Source of the DNA: Allobosea sp. Root483D1
GTDB lineage: Bacteria > Pseudomonadota > Alphaproteobacteria > Rhizobiales > Beijerinckiaceae
Direction: 5' to 3'
Length of the DNA stretch: 48,217 bases
NCBI RefSeq assembly: GCF_001429505.1
Contig: NZ_LMJW01000018.1
Coordinates: forward strand, 412,671-460,887
The position numbers and the translations under genes were made by a program. The notes beneath the pieces were generated by a model that did no database searches, was not told the DNA's origin, and saw nothing but the letters and a program-made list of their open reading frames with translations. Of the stretch, positions 25,484 to 33,740 are shown one piece after another (position 1 is the stretch's first letter; each line of letters opens with the position of its first letter).

Positions 25484-27319
25484 CTACAACGGCAGACACG
25501 CCTGCTCCAGCCAGGCTTTTGCCTCGCCCTCGACCAGTGGCGCGAGATTGCTCCAGACCTGCGCGTGATAGGCGTTGATCCAGGCGAGCTCGCCCTCGTC
25601 GAGCAGTGAGAGGTCGATCAGCGCGCGCTCATAGGGGCACCAGGTCACGGTCTCGAAGCCGTACATGGTGCGCTCGGCGCCGGGGATCTGGCGCTCCTCG
25701 ACGATGATCAGGTTCTCGATGCGGATGCCGTAGGCGCCTTCCTTGTAGTAGCCGGGCTCGTTCGAGAGGATCATGCCGGGCTCGAGCGGCGTGGTGCCGA
25801 GCTTGGAGAGGCGCTGCGGGCCTTCGTGCACCGACAGATAGCTGCCGACGCCATGGCCGGTGCCGTGGTCGAAATCGAGCCCGGCCTGCCAGAGCGGGGC
25901 GCGGGCGAAGGCGTCGAGCTGGGCGCCCGACGTGCCTTTCGGAAAGACCGCCCGCGAGATCGCGAGATGGCCCTTGAGCACGCGGGTGTAGCGGTCGCGC
26001 ATCTCCGCCGTGGGCTCGCCGATCGCCATGGTGCGGGTGATGTCGGTGGTGCCATCCTCGTATTGCCCGCCGGAATCGACCAGAAAGATGCCGGGCTCGA
26101 TCCGGCGGTTGCTCGCTTCGGTGACGCGGTAATGCGGCAGGGCCGCGTTTGGGCCGGCGCCGGCGATGGTGGTGAAGGAGACGTCGCGTAGTTCGCCGGT
26201 CTTCAGCCGCTCGGCCTCCAGCGCCGCGACAGCGTCGATCTCGGTCAGTCCGCCCTTAGGCGCCTCGCGTGCCAGCCAGGACAGGAAACGGACGATCGCG
26301 GCGCCATCGCGCAGGTGTGCCCGCCGGCTGCCGCTGAGCTCCGTTTCGTTCTTCTTCGCCTTCATCAGCGCAATCGGGTCGGTGCCGGCGTCCGGCGTGC
26401 CGCCGGCATCCCGGATCAGCGTGGCTAGCGCGGCAGCGGCGGTGCTGGAATCGAGCCTGACCTTGGCCTTGGCCGCGCCGAGCGCCTTGAGCTGCTGTTC
26501 GAGCGCCTGCGGCGGCGCGATCTCGCCGAGCGCGCCGATGGCGTCGCCGGCCTCGTTGGTGATTTTCTCCGGCGCGAGGAAAACGGTCGGGCGGCCCTCG
26601 CGCGGCACGATCGCATAGCCGAGCGGCAGCGGCGTGTGCTCGACATCGCCGCCGCGGATGTTGAAGACCCAGGCCAGCGCATGCGGGTCCGAGAGGACAA
26701 GCGCGTCGACCTTGGCCTTGGCGAGCTCCTGCCGGATGCGGGCGAGCTTGCTGGCGCTGCTCTCGCCGGCATAGGCAGCCGGATGTGCCTTGACCGGAGC
26801 CGTCGGGGGGGCAGGGCGGTCGCTCCAGAGCGCGTCGATCGGGTTCGGCGTCACCGGGACGAGCATGCTGCCCGCCGCTGCGGCCGCTTTCTCCAGCCTG
26901 GCGACGCCGTCGACAGTGTGGAGCCAAGGATCGTAGCCGAGCTTGCCGCCGGCCGGGAGATTGGCCTCGACCCATTTGTCGAGCGGCGTTTCCTCCATCT
27001 TGGTCGGCGTCACGACGCTCGTGTCGGTCTGCGCCGCCGACTGGATGGTGTAGCGGCCGTCGACGATCAGGGCCGCTTTATCTGCGAGCACGATGGCGTT
27101 GCCGGCCGAGCCGGTGAAGCCGGTGAGCCAGGCGAGGCGGGCCATATGGGCGGGGACATACTCGCCCTGGTGCTCATCGGCTCGCGGGATGATGAAGCCG
27201 TCCAGCCCTTGCCTGGCCAAGGCGGTGCGCAAGGCTGCGACGCGCGGCGCGACTTGCGACGGATCGCTCGGCTCGGAGAAGGACTGAAAGCGGGAGGCGG
27301 TCGATCGCGATTCGGTCAT
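25484..27319 (-). CDS. pepP: Xaa-Pro aminopeptidase (aminopeptidase P family, M24B)
   Basis: A cytosolic two-metal peptidase that removes the N-terminal residue before proline. With the start at 27319 it has 611 residues, the size of the three-domain 'long' form. Two creatinase-like N-terminal domains precede the catalytic domain with FLVDSGGQYEDGTTDITRT (both aspartates), FDHGTGHGVGSYLSVHEGP (histidine), LSNEPGYY (glutamate) and the late ENLIIVEER/FETVTW region. The frame stays open 73 codons upstream to 27538, but that extension does not look like the family. Together with prmA further right it forms a neighbourhood I associate with Hyphomicrobiales. Confidence 0.94.
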   Translation of the reverse strand: MTESRSTASRFQSFSEPSDPSQVAPRVAALRTALARQGLDGFIIPRADEHQGEYVPAHMARLAWLTGFTGSAGNAIVLADKAALIVDGRYTIQSAAQTDTSVVTPTKMEETPLDKWVEANLPAGGKLGYDPWLHTVDGVARLEKAAAAAGSMLVPVTPNPIDALWSDRPAPPTAPVKAHPAAYAGESSASKLARIRQELAKAKVDALVLSDPHALAWVFNIRGGDVEHTPLPLGYAIVPREGRPTVFLAPEKITNEAGDAIGALGEIAPPQALEQQLKALGAAKAKVRLDSSTAAAALATLIRDAGGTPDAGTDPIALMKAKKNETELSGSRRAHLRDGAAIVRFLSWLAREAPKGGLTEIDAVAALEAERLKTGELRDVSFTTIAGAGPNAALPHYRVTEASNRRIEPGIFLVDSGGQYEDGTTDITRTMAIGEPTAEMRDRYTRVLKGHLAISRAVFPKGTSGAQLDAFARAPLWQAGLDFDHGTGHGVGSYLSVHEGPQRLSKLGTTPLEPGMILSNEPGYYKEGAYGIRIENLIIVEERQIPGAERTMYGFETVTWCPYERALIDLSLLDEGELAWINAYHAQVWSNLAPLVEGEAKAWLEQACLPL

Positions 27320-27619
27320 GGAGGGCTCTGAGGCTGGATTTCGGCCATGCTCGCCTCCATGTGCCGGAAAGGCCAGTGCAAAACTGCCGGTTGGCCCCTG
27401 CTTTCGAAGCGGGCGCGCATTGGCTCGCATTTGAGCTGATTGCCTCTTGGCTATGCGAATTGCGCAGTCGTTAACGGATATCTGTTTTCGGTATGCGTTT
27501 TTTGCATGTTGTGCATATGCGAACGTATCTTCTCGCAAGTGCGAAGACGGCCCACTTTAGCCGCATAAGAGAACGAGGAAGCGACCGGGACTGTCCTTCG
27601 TGATCTGAGGAGAGACCCT
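27320..27619. promoter_or_regulatory. Divergent intergenic region before the DUF1127 gene
   Basis: This 300-bp gap separates aminopeptidase P from the DUF1127 gene. Its right half (about 27440-27560) is notably A+T-richer. It carries ATGCGAA twice (27453-27459 and 27517-27523) and a self-complementary GCATATGC (27513-27520) next to a GTATGCG/TTTGCATG cluster. These look like binding sites and promoter DNA for one or both divergent genes, but no specific regulator or sigma-factor match is convincing. Confidence 0.35.
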
Positions 27620-27865
27620 ATGACCTACGTACTGAATTCCACCGATGTCCTGCCGGCCGCGACCCGCGCCGCAGCGACGGAGACGAAGGCCGCCGGCCAG
27701 GGCTTCTGGCAGCGCCTCTACGCCGCGATGATCGAGAGCCGCCGCCGTTCAGCCATGCGCGAGCTGCGCGCCCATAGCTACCTGGTGCGCGAGAGCGAGC
27801 TGGTGCTTGGCGGCTTTCCGGCGACGACGCTGAAAACCGACGCCGAGTTGCCCTTCAACCGCTGA
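27620..27865 (+). CDS. DUF1127 (YjiS-like) small protein
   Basis: An 81-residue protein whose middle, FWQRLYAAMIESRRRSAMRELRAHSYLV, has the spacing of aromatic and arginine residues typical of DUF1127. These are short basic proteins abundant in alphaproteobacteria and linked in some species to RNA turnover and phosphate or carbon metabolism. GAGGAGAG about 8 bases before the ATG is a strong ribosome site. A 42-residue gene follows 57 bp later on the same strand, and a terminator lies beyond it, so the two form a small operon. The C-terminal 25 residues (LGGFPATTLKTDAELPFNR) are not part of the core domain. Confidence 0.8.
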   Translation: MTYVLNSTDVLPAATRAAATETKAAGQGFWQRLYAAMIESRRRSAMRELRAHSYLVRESELVLGGFPATTLKTDAELPFNR

Positions 27866-27922
27866 CTTCAATCGCCGCAGGCTGCGAACCGCGCCGCGCG
27901 CATCGAAAAAGGAACCAAGACC

Positions 27923-28051
27923 ATGATCGCCATCGTCAAGCACGCCTATGACGCCGTCGTCGACGCCGCCAAGTTCGCCGCCGCCGTCTGGAACGATGCC
28001 CGCGCCATGCAGGCGCAGGCCGAAGAGAAGTACGGCCATCTCGGCTTCTGA
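27923..28051 (+). CDS. 42-residue small protein downstream of DUF1127
   Basis: The reading frame MIAIVKHAYD...EEKYGHLGF is amphipathic and helical in appearance, ending in a YGHLGF tail. AAAAAGGAACC before the ATG provides a ribosome site, and codon choice (third-position G/C) is like that of real genes. It is preceded by the DUF1127 gene and followed, after 162 bp, by a perfect terminator. I do not recognise a named family; the length and context suggest a genuine small gene of unknown function. Confidence 0.65.
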   Translation: MIAIVKHAYDAVVDAAKFAAAVWNDARAMQAQAEEKYGHLGF

Positions 28052-28100
28052 TCCGGCGGCGAGCTTCGCCGCCATGCCGGCCGCCTGACGCGGCGTTCTG

Positions 28101-28140
28101 CGCTTCCGGTGCTCACGGACTTGATGTCCGCTCCGGTTCG
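28101..28140. other. Extended hairpin after the 42-residue gene
   Basis: CGGAC-TTGAT-GTCCG (28116-28130) is framed by CCGG on both sides (28106-28109 and 28133-28136) and lies between the small gene and prmA. The style (GTGCTCACGGAC...GTCCGCTCC) resembles hairpin repeats common in proteobacterial intergenic DNA. No T-run follows. Confidence 0.35.
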
Positions 28141-28207
28141 CGCACGCCACGCCATTCGGCCCGGCCTGACGACAAATCCCTGCTCGCCGTCTTTCAAAGC
28201 GTAGGGC

Positions 28208-29155
28208 CTAGTAGAGGCGGCGCGGCCTGACGGCTGCGCCGCCTCTTTTCATGACCAAAGTCGCCCAGCCCTCCCGCGAGGTGCGCCGCGCCAGCGCCAA
28301 TCCCTGGTGGCGATAGGCCGAGACGACGCCGGCGACGTCCATTTCCAGCAATCCCGACAGGATCACCGTGCCGTCATTGGAGAGGGCGCGGGCGATCGCG
28401 GGCGCGAGCTTGCGTAGCGGGCCGGCGAGGATATTGGCGAAGATCAGGTCGAAATGGCGCGGCCGGTTCGCCTTGGCGTGGCGCAGGCCCGGCGCGACAT
28501 AAAGGTCGAGTGCCTGCGGTGCGTGGTTGATCCTGGCATTGTGAGCGGAAACCTCGATCGCGATCGCGTCGATGTCGCCGGCGACGACCTTGCGCTTGAC
28601 CTGCTTGGCGAGCGCGAGCGCCAGGATGCCGGTGCCGGTGCCGACATCGATGGCGTGCTTCGGCCGGCGCTTCTTCAATTCGGCATCGAGCGCGAGCAGG
28701 CAGCCGGCGGTGGTGCCGTGATGGCCGGTGCCGAAGGCGAGCGCCGCCGCGATCTCGATGGCGACGTCGTTGACGCGCACCGCCTCGCGATCATGCGAGC
28801 CGTGGACGAGGACGCGCCCCGCGCGCACCGGCTGCAGGCCGTCCAGGCTGGCAGCGACCCAATCCTTCTGGTTCACCGTAGTGAAGGGCGTGGAATCGAT
28901 GCCGTCGCCGACGATCGGGCGCAGCATGTCGCGCACCGCGTCCTCGTCCGGATGCGTCGCGAAGTAGACCTCGACCTTCCAGGGCGCGTTCAGCGAGAGC
29001 GTGGTGACGCCGGTCTCGACCTCGAAAGCGGAGACGGCCGTCTCGGTCGGGTCGAAGACCTCGCCGAGCAGCTCGGTCAAGGCGCGTGCCTTGTCGCCGC
29101 TGGTTTCGAGTTCGAGGACGGTCGCGACCGTCGATGGCAGGAGGCCTTCGCGCAT
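28208..29155 (-). CDS. prmA: Ribosomal protein L11 methyltransferase PrmA
   Basis: A SAM-dependent methyltransferase of 315 residues that trimethylates ribosomal protein L11. FGTGHHGTTAGCL and the SAM motif IDVGTGTGILALALAK are diagnostic, as is the post-I acidic residue in VVAGDIDAIAIEV and the catalytic-loop LIFANILAGPL. Its C-terminal codons carry the terminator of the opposing DUF1127 operon. On the other side its start faces a repeat and a decayed gene pair. Confidence 0.96.
   Translation of the reverse strand: MREGLLPSTVATVLELETSGDKARALTELLGEVFDPTETAVSAFEVETGVTTLSLNAPWKVEVYFATHPDEDAVRDMLRPIVGDGIDSTPFTTVNQKDWVAASLDGLQPVRAGRVLVHGSHDREAVRVNDVAIEIAAALAFGTGHHGTTAGCLLALDAELKKRRPKHAIDVGTGTGILALALAKQVKRKVVAGDIDAIAIEVSAHNARINHAPQALDLYVAPGLRHAKANRPRHFDLIFANILAGPLRKLAPAIARALSNDGTVILSGLLEMDVAGVVSAYRHQGLALARRTSREGWATLVMKRGGAAVRPRRLY
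28214..28249 (+). terminator. Terminator of the DUF1127 operon inside the prmA 3' end
   Basis: GAGGCGGCGC (28214-28223) pairs perfectly with GCGCCGCCTC (28236-28245) around 12 bases and is followed by TTTT in the + direction. It overlaps the last codons of prmA (which encode the Arg/Ala-rich end), so convergent genes share this DNA. On the - strand no T-run follows, so it acts mainly on + transcripts. Confidence 0.8.
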
Positions 29156-29213
29156 GACGGGGAATTAGCAGGGCGATGGCGGCTTGTCATTCGGTTGCCG
29201 CCACCTCTCTCTG

Positions 29214-29302
29214 TCGTCCCGGACAAGCGGCGAAGCCGCGCCGATCCGGGACCCATGCCTGAACCGTTCCGGAATGGGTCCCCCTTCGTCGCCCAGGACG
29301 AC
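29214..29302 (-). repeat. Dispersed palindromic repeat, family C, copy 2 (inverted)
   Basis: It begins TCGTCCCGGACAAGCGGCG and contains GCGGCGAAGCCGC, CCGGGACCCAT...ATGGGTC and a right end GCCCAGGACGA. It is the inverse of the elements at 5063 and 30041, somewhat shortened in the centre. It lies between prmA and the decayed gene pair. Confidence 0.85.
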
Positions 29303-29326
29303 TTGCAAGGGGCAGGGCGATTGCCC

Positions 29327-29431
29327 TCAGCCGTGCTGCGCGTTCAGCTGGGCGAAGATCGCGGCGATCTGGCCGTTCTCGGCGGCGAAGCGCAGCGGCT
29401 TGCAGCGCTCGACGATGATCTCGCCCGAGGT
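29327..29431 (-). pseudogene. C-terminal remnant of an unidentified gene
   Basis: On the - strand, 34 codons (TSGEIIVERCKPLRFAAENG... ending LNAQHG and a stop at 29327) read like the genuine, ordered end of a protein, but no start or N-terminal part exists: upstream the frame runs straight into the opposite-strand regulator remnant. I cannot name the family. The back-to-back arrangement with the HxlR fragment suggests that both lost their 5' ends in one deletion. Confidence 0.4.
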
Positions 29432-29444
29432 CGGACGCGCCGTC

Positions 29445-29690
29445 GGTGGCATCAGCCAAAAGATGCTGACCAAGACGCTGCGCGAGATGGAGCGCGACGG
29501 GCTCGTCGTCCGCACCGTCCACCCGGTGATCCCGCCGCATGTCGACTACACGCTGACCGAGCTCGGCCGCGAGCTCAGCGCTGCGTTCTGTGGCGTGTGG
29601 ACCTGGGCCGAGACCTATCATGCGCAGGTCTCGGCGGCGCGAAAGGCGTTCAGGGAACGGGAGGAGAGGTCGGGGCGCCTACTACCCTGA
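29445..29690 (+). pseudogene. HxlR-family regulator, 5'-truncated
   Basis: The last 81 codons match the second half of an HxlR winged-helix regulator: GGISQKMLTKTLREMERDGL, VVRTVHPVIPPHVDYTLTELG and a C-terminal helix. The first recognition part (typically CP...GGKW...IL.L) is absent. Upstream the same frame stays open only through non-homologous sequence and the repeat at 29214. It is probably non-functional. A short alternative start could still give a fragment. Confidence 0.65.
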
Positions 29691-29712
29691 GATCATGAAC
29701 GCTGCGCTTTCC

Positions 29713-29803
29713 GTCATGGTCGGGCTTGTCCCGACCATCCACGTCTTCCTCCAGGCAGTGCGGTGTTCAAGACGTGGATGCTCGCCACAAGGGCGAGCAT
29801 GAC
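29713..29803 (-). repeat. Dispersed composite repeat, family A, copy 2 (inverted)
   Basis: GTCATGGTCGGG...CCCGACCATCCACGTCTT, a different centre, then AAGACGTGGATGCTCGCC...GGCGAGCATGAC: the mirror image of 7568-7659 with the same two hairpins and the CCACGTCTT arms. It ends 9 bp before the stop of the cysteine-rich small gene. Confidence 0.88.
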
Positions 29804-29811
29804 GAAGTGGA

Positions 29812-29982
29812 TTAGCGGACAGCGAGTCCCTCGCAGCGCAACTGGTCGCGACCGCCTTCACAGCGGCGGCGATTGCCGTGCTGCATGTTCTTGTGATCGG
29901 CACAGCAGCCGTTCGCCTTGTGTGGCTTGCAAAGCAAGCAGCCGGCGCGGGCGCTCTTCGGACGTTTGCGTTTGTGGTGCAT
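29812..29982 (-). CDS. Cysteine-rich 56-residue basic protein
   Basis: Starts MHHKRKRPKS, then ARAGCLLCKPHKANGCC, and continues with three more histidine/cysteine positions (H30, H35, C41, C50). Cysteines at 15, 18, 26, 27, 41 and 50 include a CxxC pair, suggesting metal binding or a small nucleic-acid-associated zinc knuckle. The ATG at 29982 is preceded by GAGAGG at 6-7 bases, a strong site; the frame is open 11 codons further but lacks a ribosome site. I recall the KSARAGCLxCKPHK pattern in short uncharacterised proteins of related bacteria, but this was not checked. Confidence 0.65.
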   Translation of the reverse strand: MHHKRKRPKSARAGCLLCKPHKANGCCADHKNMQHGNRRRCEGGRDQLRCEGLAVR

Positions 29983-30040
29983 GGTGACCTCTCGGCTCCG
30001 AATTACCACAGCCAAACCACATGATCACAATAGTCCGTTG

Positions 30041-30150
30041 TCGTCCTGGGCGGAGCGCAGCGTAGACCCGGGACCCATTCCGGAACGTTTTTCGGCAAGG
30101 CTCCGGAATGGATCCCGGATCGGCGCGGCTTCGCCGCTTGTCCGGGATGA
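30041..30150 (+). repeat. Dispersed palindromic repeat, family C, copy 3
   Basis: TCGTCCTGGGC...CCGGGACCCATTCCGGAAC...GGCTCCGGAATGGATCCCGGATC...GGCGCGGCTTCGCCGC...TGTCCGGGATGA: nearly the same as 5063-5170 in the same orientation. It fills the space before the uvrD stop and may serve as its 3' hairpin. Confidence 0.88.
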
Positions 30151-30174
30151 CCCTCGTTGTGAGGTGCAGGCTCG

Positions 30175-32541
30175 CTATCCCGTCTTCTGCACGAAGCTAT
30201 CCAGCACCATCTTCCTGCCCGCCTTGTCGAAATCGACGGTCAGCTTGTTGCCGTCGACGCTCGCGACCGAGCCGGGGCCGAACTTGACGTGGAAAACGCG
30301 GGCGCCGGGGTCGAAGGCCGAGGTGCCGGTCGATTTCGCTGTCAGCTCGCCCTCGATCAGCATCGGGCCGCGCTGGCGAGAGCCGAAGCCGCGCTGGCCG
30401 GCGTCGGAGAAGCCCGAGTTGCCGCCGCCCGAATTGAACTTGGCCTTGTTCTCCTGCGCGCGCTGCCAGCCCGGCGTCTGGTAGGAGGAGCCGAAGCTTT
30501 CCATGCGCTCGAAGCGCGAGGCGCCATAGCCGCCTTGGCTGTAGGTCGACGCCGCCTGGACGACCTCGACATGGTCCTCCGGCAGTTCGTCGATGAAGCG
30601 CGAGGGCAGGCTCGACTGCCAGAGGCCATGGATGCGGCGGTTCGAGGCGAAGAAGAGCTTCAGCCGCTTGCGGGCGCGGGTCAGGCCGACATGGGCGAGG
30701 CGGCGCTCCTCCTCGAGGCCGGCGCGGCCGTTCTCGTCGAGCGCGCGCTGGCTCGGGAACAGCCCTTCCTCCCAGCCGGGCAGGAAGACGGTGTCGAACT
30801 CCAGTCCCTTGGCGGCGTGCAGCGTCATGATCGAGACGCGGGCGCCGCCATCGCCGCTGTCGGCGTCCATCACCAGCGAGACGTGCTCGAGGAAGGCCGG
30901 CAAATCCGGGAACTCGTCGAGCGAACGGACCAGCTCCTTCAGGTTCTCCAGTCGTCCGGCGGCATCGGCGGAGCGGTCCTTCTGCCACATCTCGGTGTAG
31001 CCTGATTCCTCAAGCACCAGCTCGGCTAGCTCGCCCTGCGGCATGGCTTCGGCCCGGGCCGACCAGCGGGCGAAGGCCTCGACCAGTTCGCGCAGGGAGG
31101 TGCGAGCCTTGGGCTTGAGCTCGTCGCTCTCGACGACGACGCGGGCCGCCTGCAAGAGCGAGAGCTGCGCGGCGCGGGCATAATTATGGAGGATCTGGAT
31201 CGTTGCGTCGCCCAGCCCGCGCTTGGGCACGTTGACGATGCGCTCGAAGGCGAGATCGTCAGTGGGGCTCACCACGCAACGCAGATAGGCCATCGCGTCG
31301 CGGATCTCGGCGCGCTCGTAGAAGCGCGGGCCGCCGATGACGCGATAGGGCACGCCGACATGAATGAGCCGCTCCTCGATCTCGCGCATCTGCGCCGAGA
31401 TGCGGACGAGGATGGCGACCTCGGCGAGGTTCTCGCCTTTGCTTTGCATCGCCTCGACCTCATCGGAGATCAGGCGGGCTTCCTCCTGGCTGTCCCAGGC
31501 GCCGGTGATGGTGACCTTCTCGCCGGGCTCGTCCTCGGTGCGCAGGGTCTTGCCGAGGCGGCCCTCATTGCGGGCGATCAGCTTGGAGGCGGTGGCGAGG
31601 ATATGGCCGGTCGAGCGGTAATTGCGTTCGAGACGGACCACGGTCGCGCCCGGGAAATCGTGCTCGAAGCGCAGGATGTTGTCGACCTCGGCGCCGCGCC
31701 AGCCATAGATCGACTGGTCGTCGTCGCCGACGCAGGCGATGTTGCGCCGGCCCTGGGCGAGCAGGCGCAGCCAGAGATACTGGGCGACGTTGGTGTCCTG
31801 ATACTCGTCGACGAGGATGTAGCGGAAGCGCTCGTGATAGCTCGCCAGCACGTCCGGATGCTCGCGGAACAGCGTCAGGCAATGCAGCAGGAGATCGCCG
31901 AAATCGACGGCGTTCAGCGTCTTCAGCCGGTCCTGATAGGCGGCATAGAGCTTGCCGCCCTTGCCATTGGCGAAGACACCGGCCTCGCCCGGCGGCACGT
32001 CCTTGGGCGCCAGGCCGCGATTCTTCCATGAGTCGATGAAGCCCGCCAGCATGCGGCCGGGCCAGCGCTTCTCGTCGATGCCTTCCAACTGGATCACCTG
32101 CTTCATCAGGCGGATCTGGTCGTCGGTGTCGAGGATGGTGAAGTCGGAGCGCAAATCGAGCAGCTCGGCATGGCGGCGCAGCAGCTTGGCCGAGATCGAG
32201 TGGAAGGTGCCGAGCCAGGGCATGCCCTCGGCGACCGGGCCGACGAGATGGGCGACGCGCTCCTTCATCTCGCGCGCCGCCTTGTTGGTGAAGGTCACCG
32301 ACAGGATCTGCGAGGGGAAGGCGCGGTTCGTCGCGATCAGATGGGCGATGCGGGTAGTCAGCACGCGGGTCTTGCCGGTGCCGGCGCCGGCCAGAACCAG
32401 CACGGGGCCGTCGGTGGCCTCGACTGCCAGGCGCTGCTCCGGATTGAGGCCCTGCAGATAGCCGGCCGCCGGCTGCGCCGCCGCGCGCGATGCGAGGCCG
32501 CCGGGGCGGGGCAGGGGGGCCGAGGTGGTGTGGTCTGACAA
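30175..32541 (-). CDS. uvrD: ATP-dependent 3'-5' DNA helicase UvrD/PcrA
   Basis: A superfamily-1 helicase for excision and mismatch repair. Visible motifs are GLNPEQRLAVE (Q motif), Walker A AGAGTGKT, SVTFTNKAAREM (Ia), VDEYQDTN (II), GDDDQSIYGWRGAE (III), RLERNYRST (IV), VSIMTLHAAKGLEFDTVF (V) and VGLTRARKRL (VI). A C-terminal basic segment and a small Tudor-like end (GARVFHVKFGPGSVASVDG) are as in PcrA/UvrD. A TTG start at 32541 gives 788 residues and LSDHTTSAP at the N-terminus, which resembles homologues; the alternative is a GTG at 32631 (818 residues). Neither has a clear ribosome site. Confidence 0.95.
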   Translation of the reverse strand: MSDHTTSAPLPRPGGLASRAAAQPAAGYLQGLNPEQRLAVEATDGPVLVLAGAGTGKTRVLTTRIAHLIATNRAFPSQILSVTFTNKAAREMKERVAHLVGPVAEGMPWLGTFHSISAKLLRRHAELLDLRSDFTILDTDDQIRLMKQVIQLEGIDEKRWPGRMLAGFIDSWKNRGLAPKDVPPGEAGVFANGKGGKLYAAYQDRLKTLNAVDFGDLLLHCLTLFREHPDVLASYHERFRYILVDEYQDTNVAQYLWLRLLAQGRRNIACVGDDDQSIYGWRGAEVDNILRFEHDFPGATVVRLERNYRSTGHILATASKLIARNEGRLGKTLRTEDEPGEKVTITGAWDSQEEARLISDEVEAMQSKGENLAEVAILVRISAQMREIEERLIHVGVPYRVIGGPRFYERAEIRDAMAYLRCVVSPTDDLAFERIVNVPKRGLGDATIQILHNYARAAQLSLLQAARVVVESDELKPKARTSLRELVEAFARWSARAEAMPQGELAELVLEESGYTEMWQKDRSADAAGRLENLKELVRSLDEFPDLPAFLEHVSLVMDADSGDGGARVSIMTLHAAKGLEFDTVFLPGWEEGLFPSQRALDENGRAGLEEERRLAHVGLTRARKRLKLFFASNRRIHGLWQSSLPSRFIDELPEDHVEVVQAASTYSQGGYGASRFERMESFGSSYQTPGWQRAQENKAKFNSGGGNSGFSDAGQRGFGSRQRGPMLIEGELTAKSTGTSAFDPGARVFHVKFGPGSVASVDGNKLTVDFDKAGRKMVLDSFVQKTG

Positions 32542-32661
32542 GGGATCTGCTTGCGTGATCGTGATTCGTTCTCGGTCAATATAGGGGCAGGCGTGGCGGA
32601 TTGCTCGCCGTCGCGGATGGTTTTCCGCCACGGCGAGCGCGTCACTATAAACCCAGCCGCG

Positions 32662-33603
32662 TCAGCGCGCTGGCAGCAGATATCTCAGTCCCTGCGTGAA
32701 GCCGCGCGGTGCGACGGAGAGGTGATCCTCGTCGTTCAGGACCACCGATTTCACGCTCAGGCCCGGATACTTCCGGCCGCGCAACGCCGCTTCCAGGGTC
32801 TGGTTATCGGCGACCATGTCGACGCTCTGGCTGTAGCGCCGGTCGCCTTTGCGCAGCGCCTCGTACTCGCCGACATAGAGGAAGACCTTGGCCGGCAGAT
32901 CGCGGTTCTTGGCGGCATAGCTCGCCTCCAGCCCGAGGATGTGGCGCTTGTCGTACCAGAGCGACGGGCTGCCGAGGATGTAGCCGCTGAATAGGCCTGG
33001 CTCGGTGAAGAGGATCTGAGCGCCCAGCAACGACCCGTAGGAGTGGCCGAGAAAGAGCGCTCTCGCCGGATCGGTGCGGTAGCGGGCGGCGATGAACGGC
33101 TTCACCTGGTCGCGTAGATAGGTCTGGTAGGCCTGTCCTTGGCCGTGGATCGCGCCTGATGGTGCAGTGCTCGGCCCGTTCGGCGTCGGCGTGTAGTCGC
33201 GTCGGCGGCTGACCGCGCCGTCCTCGCCCTTGCCATAGGACAGGCCGACCAGAATGAACTCCTCGACCCTGGGGCCGTCGAGGTTCAGGCGGCGGTTGAT
33301 CTGGCGGATGATCGGGAAGGCGTAGTCGGCATCGGTGACGTAGAGCACCGGATATTTCCGCTGCAGCTCCTTCCCATAGGACGGCGGGAGGGCGACGAAG
33401 ACCTGATAACCACGGCGCGAGACCGGATCGGGCACATCCCAGACCTCGCTGTCGGCGATCTCATAGGGACGGCCTTCGCCCGGCTGCACTTTCGGAACGG
33501 ATTGCGTCTGGGCTTGCGCCGGGACGGTCGCAAGGCCGAAGCCGGCGGTAAGAGCGATGACCAGGGTACTCAGGGCGCGTCGCAGCACGTGTAGGCTCTC
33601 CAT
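32662..33603 (-). CDS. Secreted alpha/beta-hydrolase (putative esterase)
   Basis: A 313-residue protein of the esterase D / enterochelin-esterase-like family (PF00756 type). The start at 33603 gives a signal peptide ending VPAQAQ. The core has YQVFVALPPSYG and KYPVLYVTDADYAFP, the nucleophile serine in ALFLGHSYGSLLGA, and the catalytic histidine in LNDEDHLSVAP. Family members hydrolyse siderophores or other ester substrates in the periplasm; no siderophore genes are nearby, so the substrate is open. The first 24 codons of the longer open frame (from 33675) were not included, since they lack signal character. Confidence 0.88.
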   Translation of the reverse strand: MESLHVLRRALSTLVIALTAGFGLATVPAQAQTQSVPKVQPGEGRPYEIADSEVWDVPDPVSRRGYQVFVALPPSYGKELQRKYPVLYVTDADYAFPIIRQINRRLNLDGPRVEEFILVGLSYGKGEDGAVSRRRDYTPTPNGPSTAPSGAIHGQGQAYQTYLRDQVKPFIAARYRTDPARALFLGHSYGSLLGAQILFTEPGLFSGYILGSPSLWYDKRHILGLEASYAAKNRDLPAKVFLYVGEYEALRKGDRRYSQSVDMVADNQTLEAALRGRKYPGLSVKSVVLNDEDHLSVAPRGFTQGLRYLLPAR

Positions 33604-33740
33604 AGGCCCGCGCCGATGGCGGCGCGCCGGGCGAGGTACGAGGAGAACTCGGGCGGCAATCGGGCAGGTTCGCAATTCCGGAGCGCCGGCATAGGCTGGT
33701 GGTTAATGACGGGGCGGTTCGCGGATCGGAAGGGAAGGCC

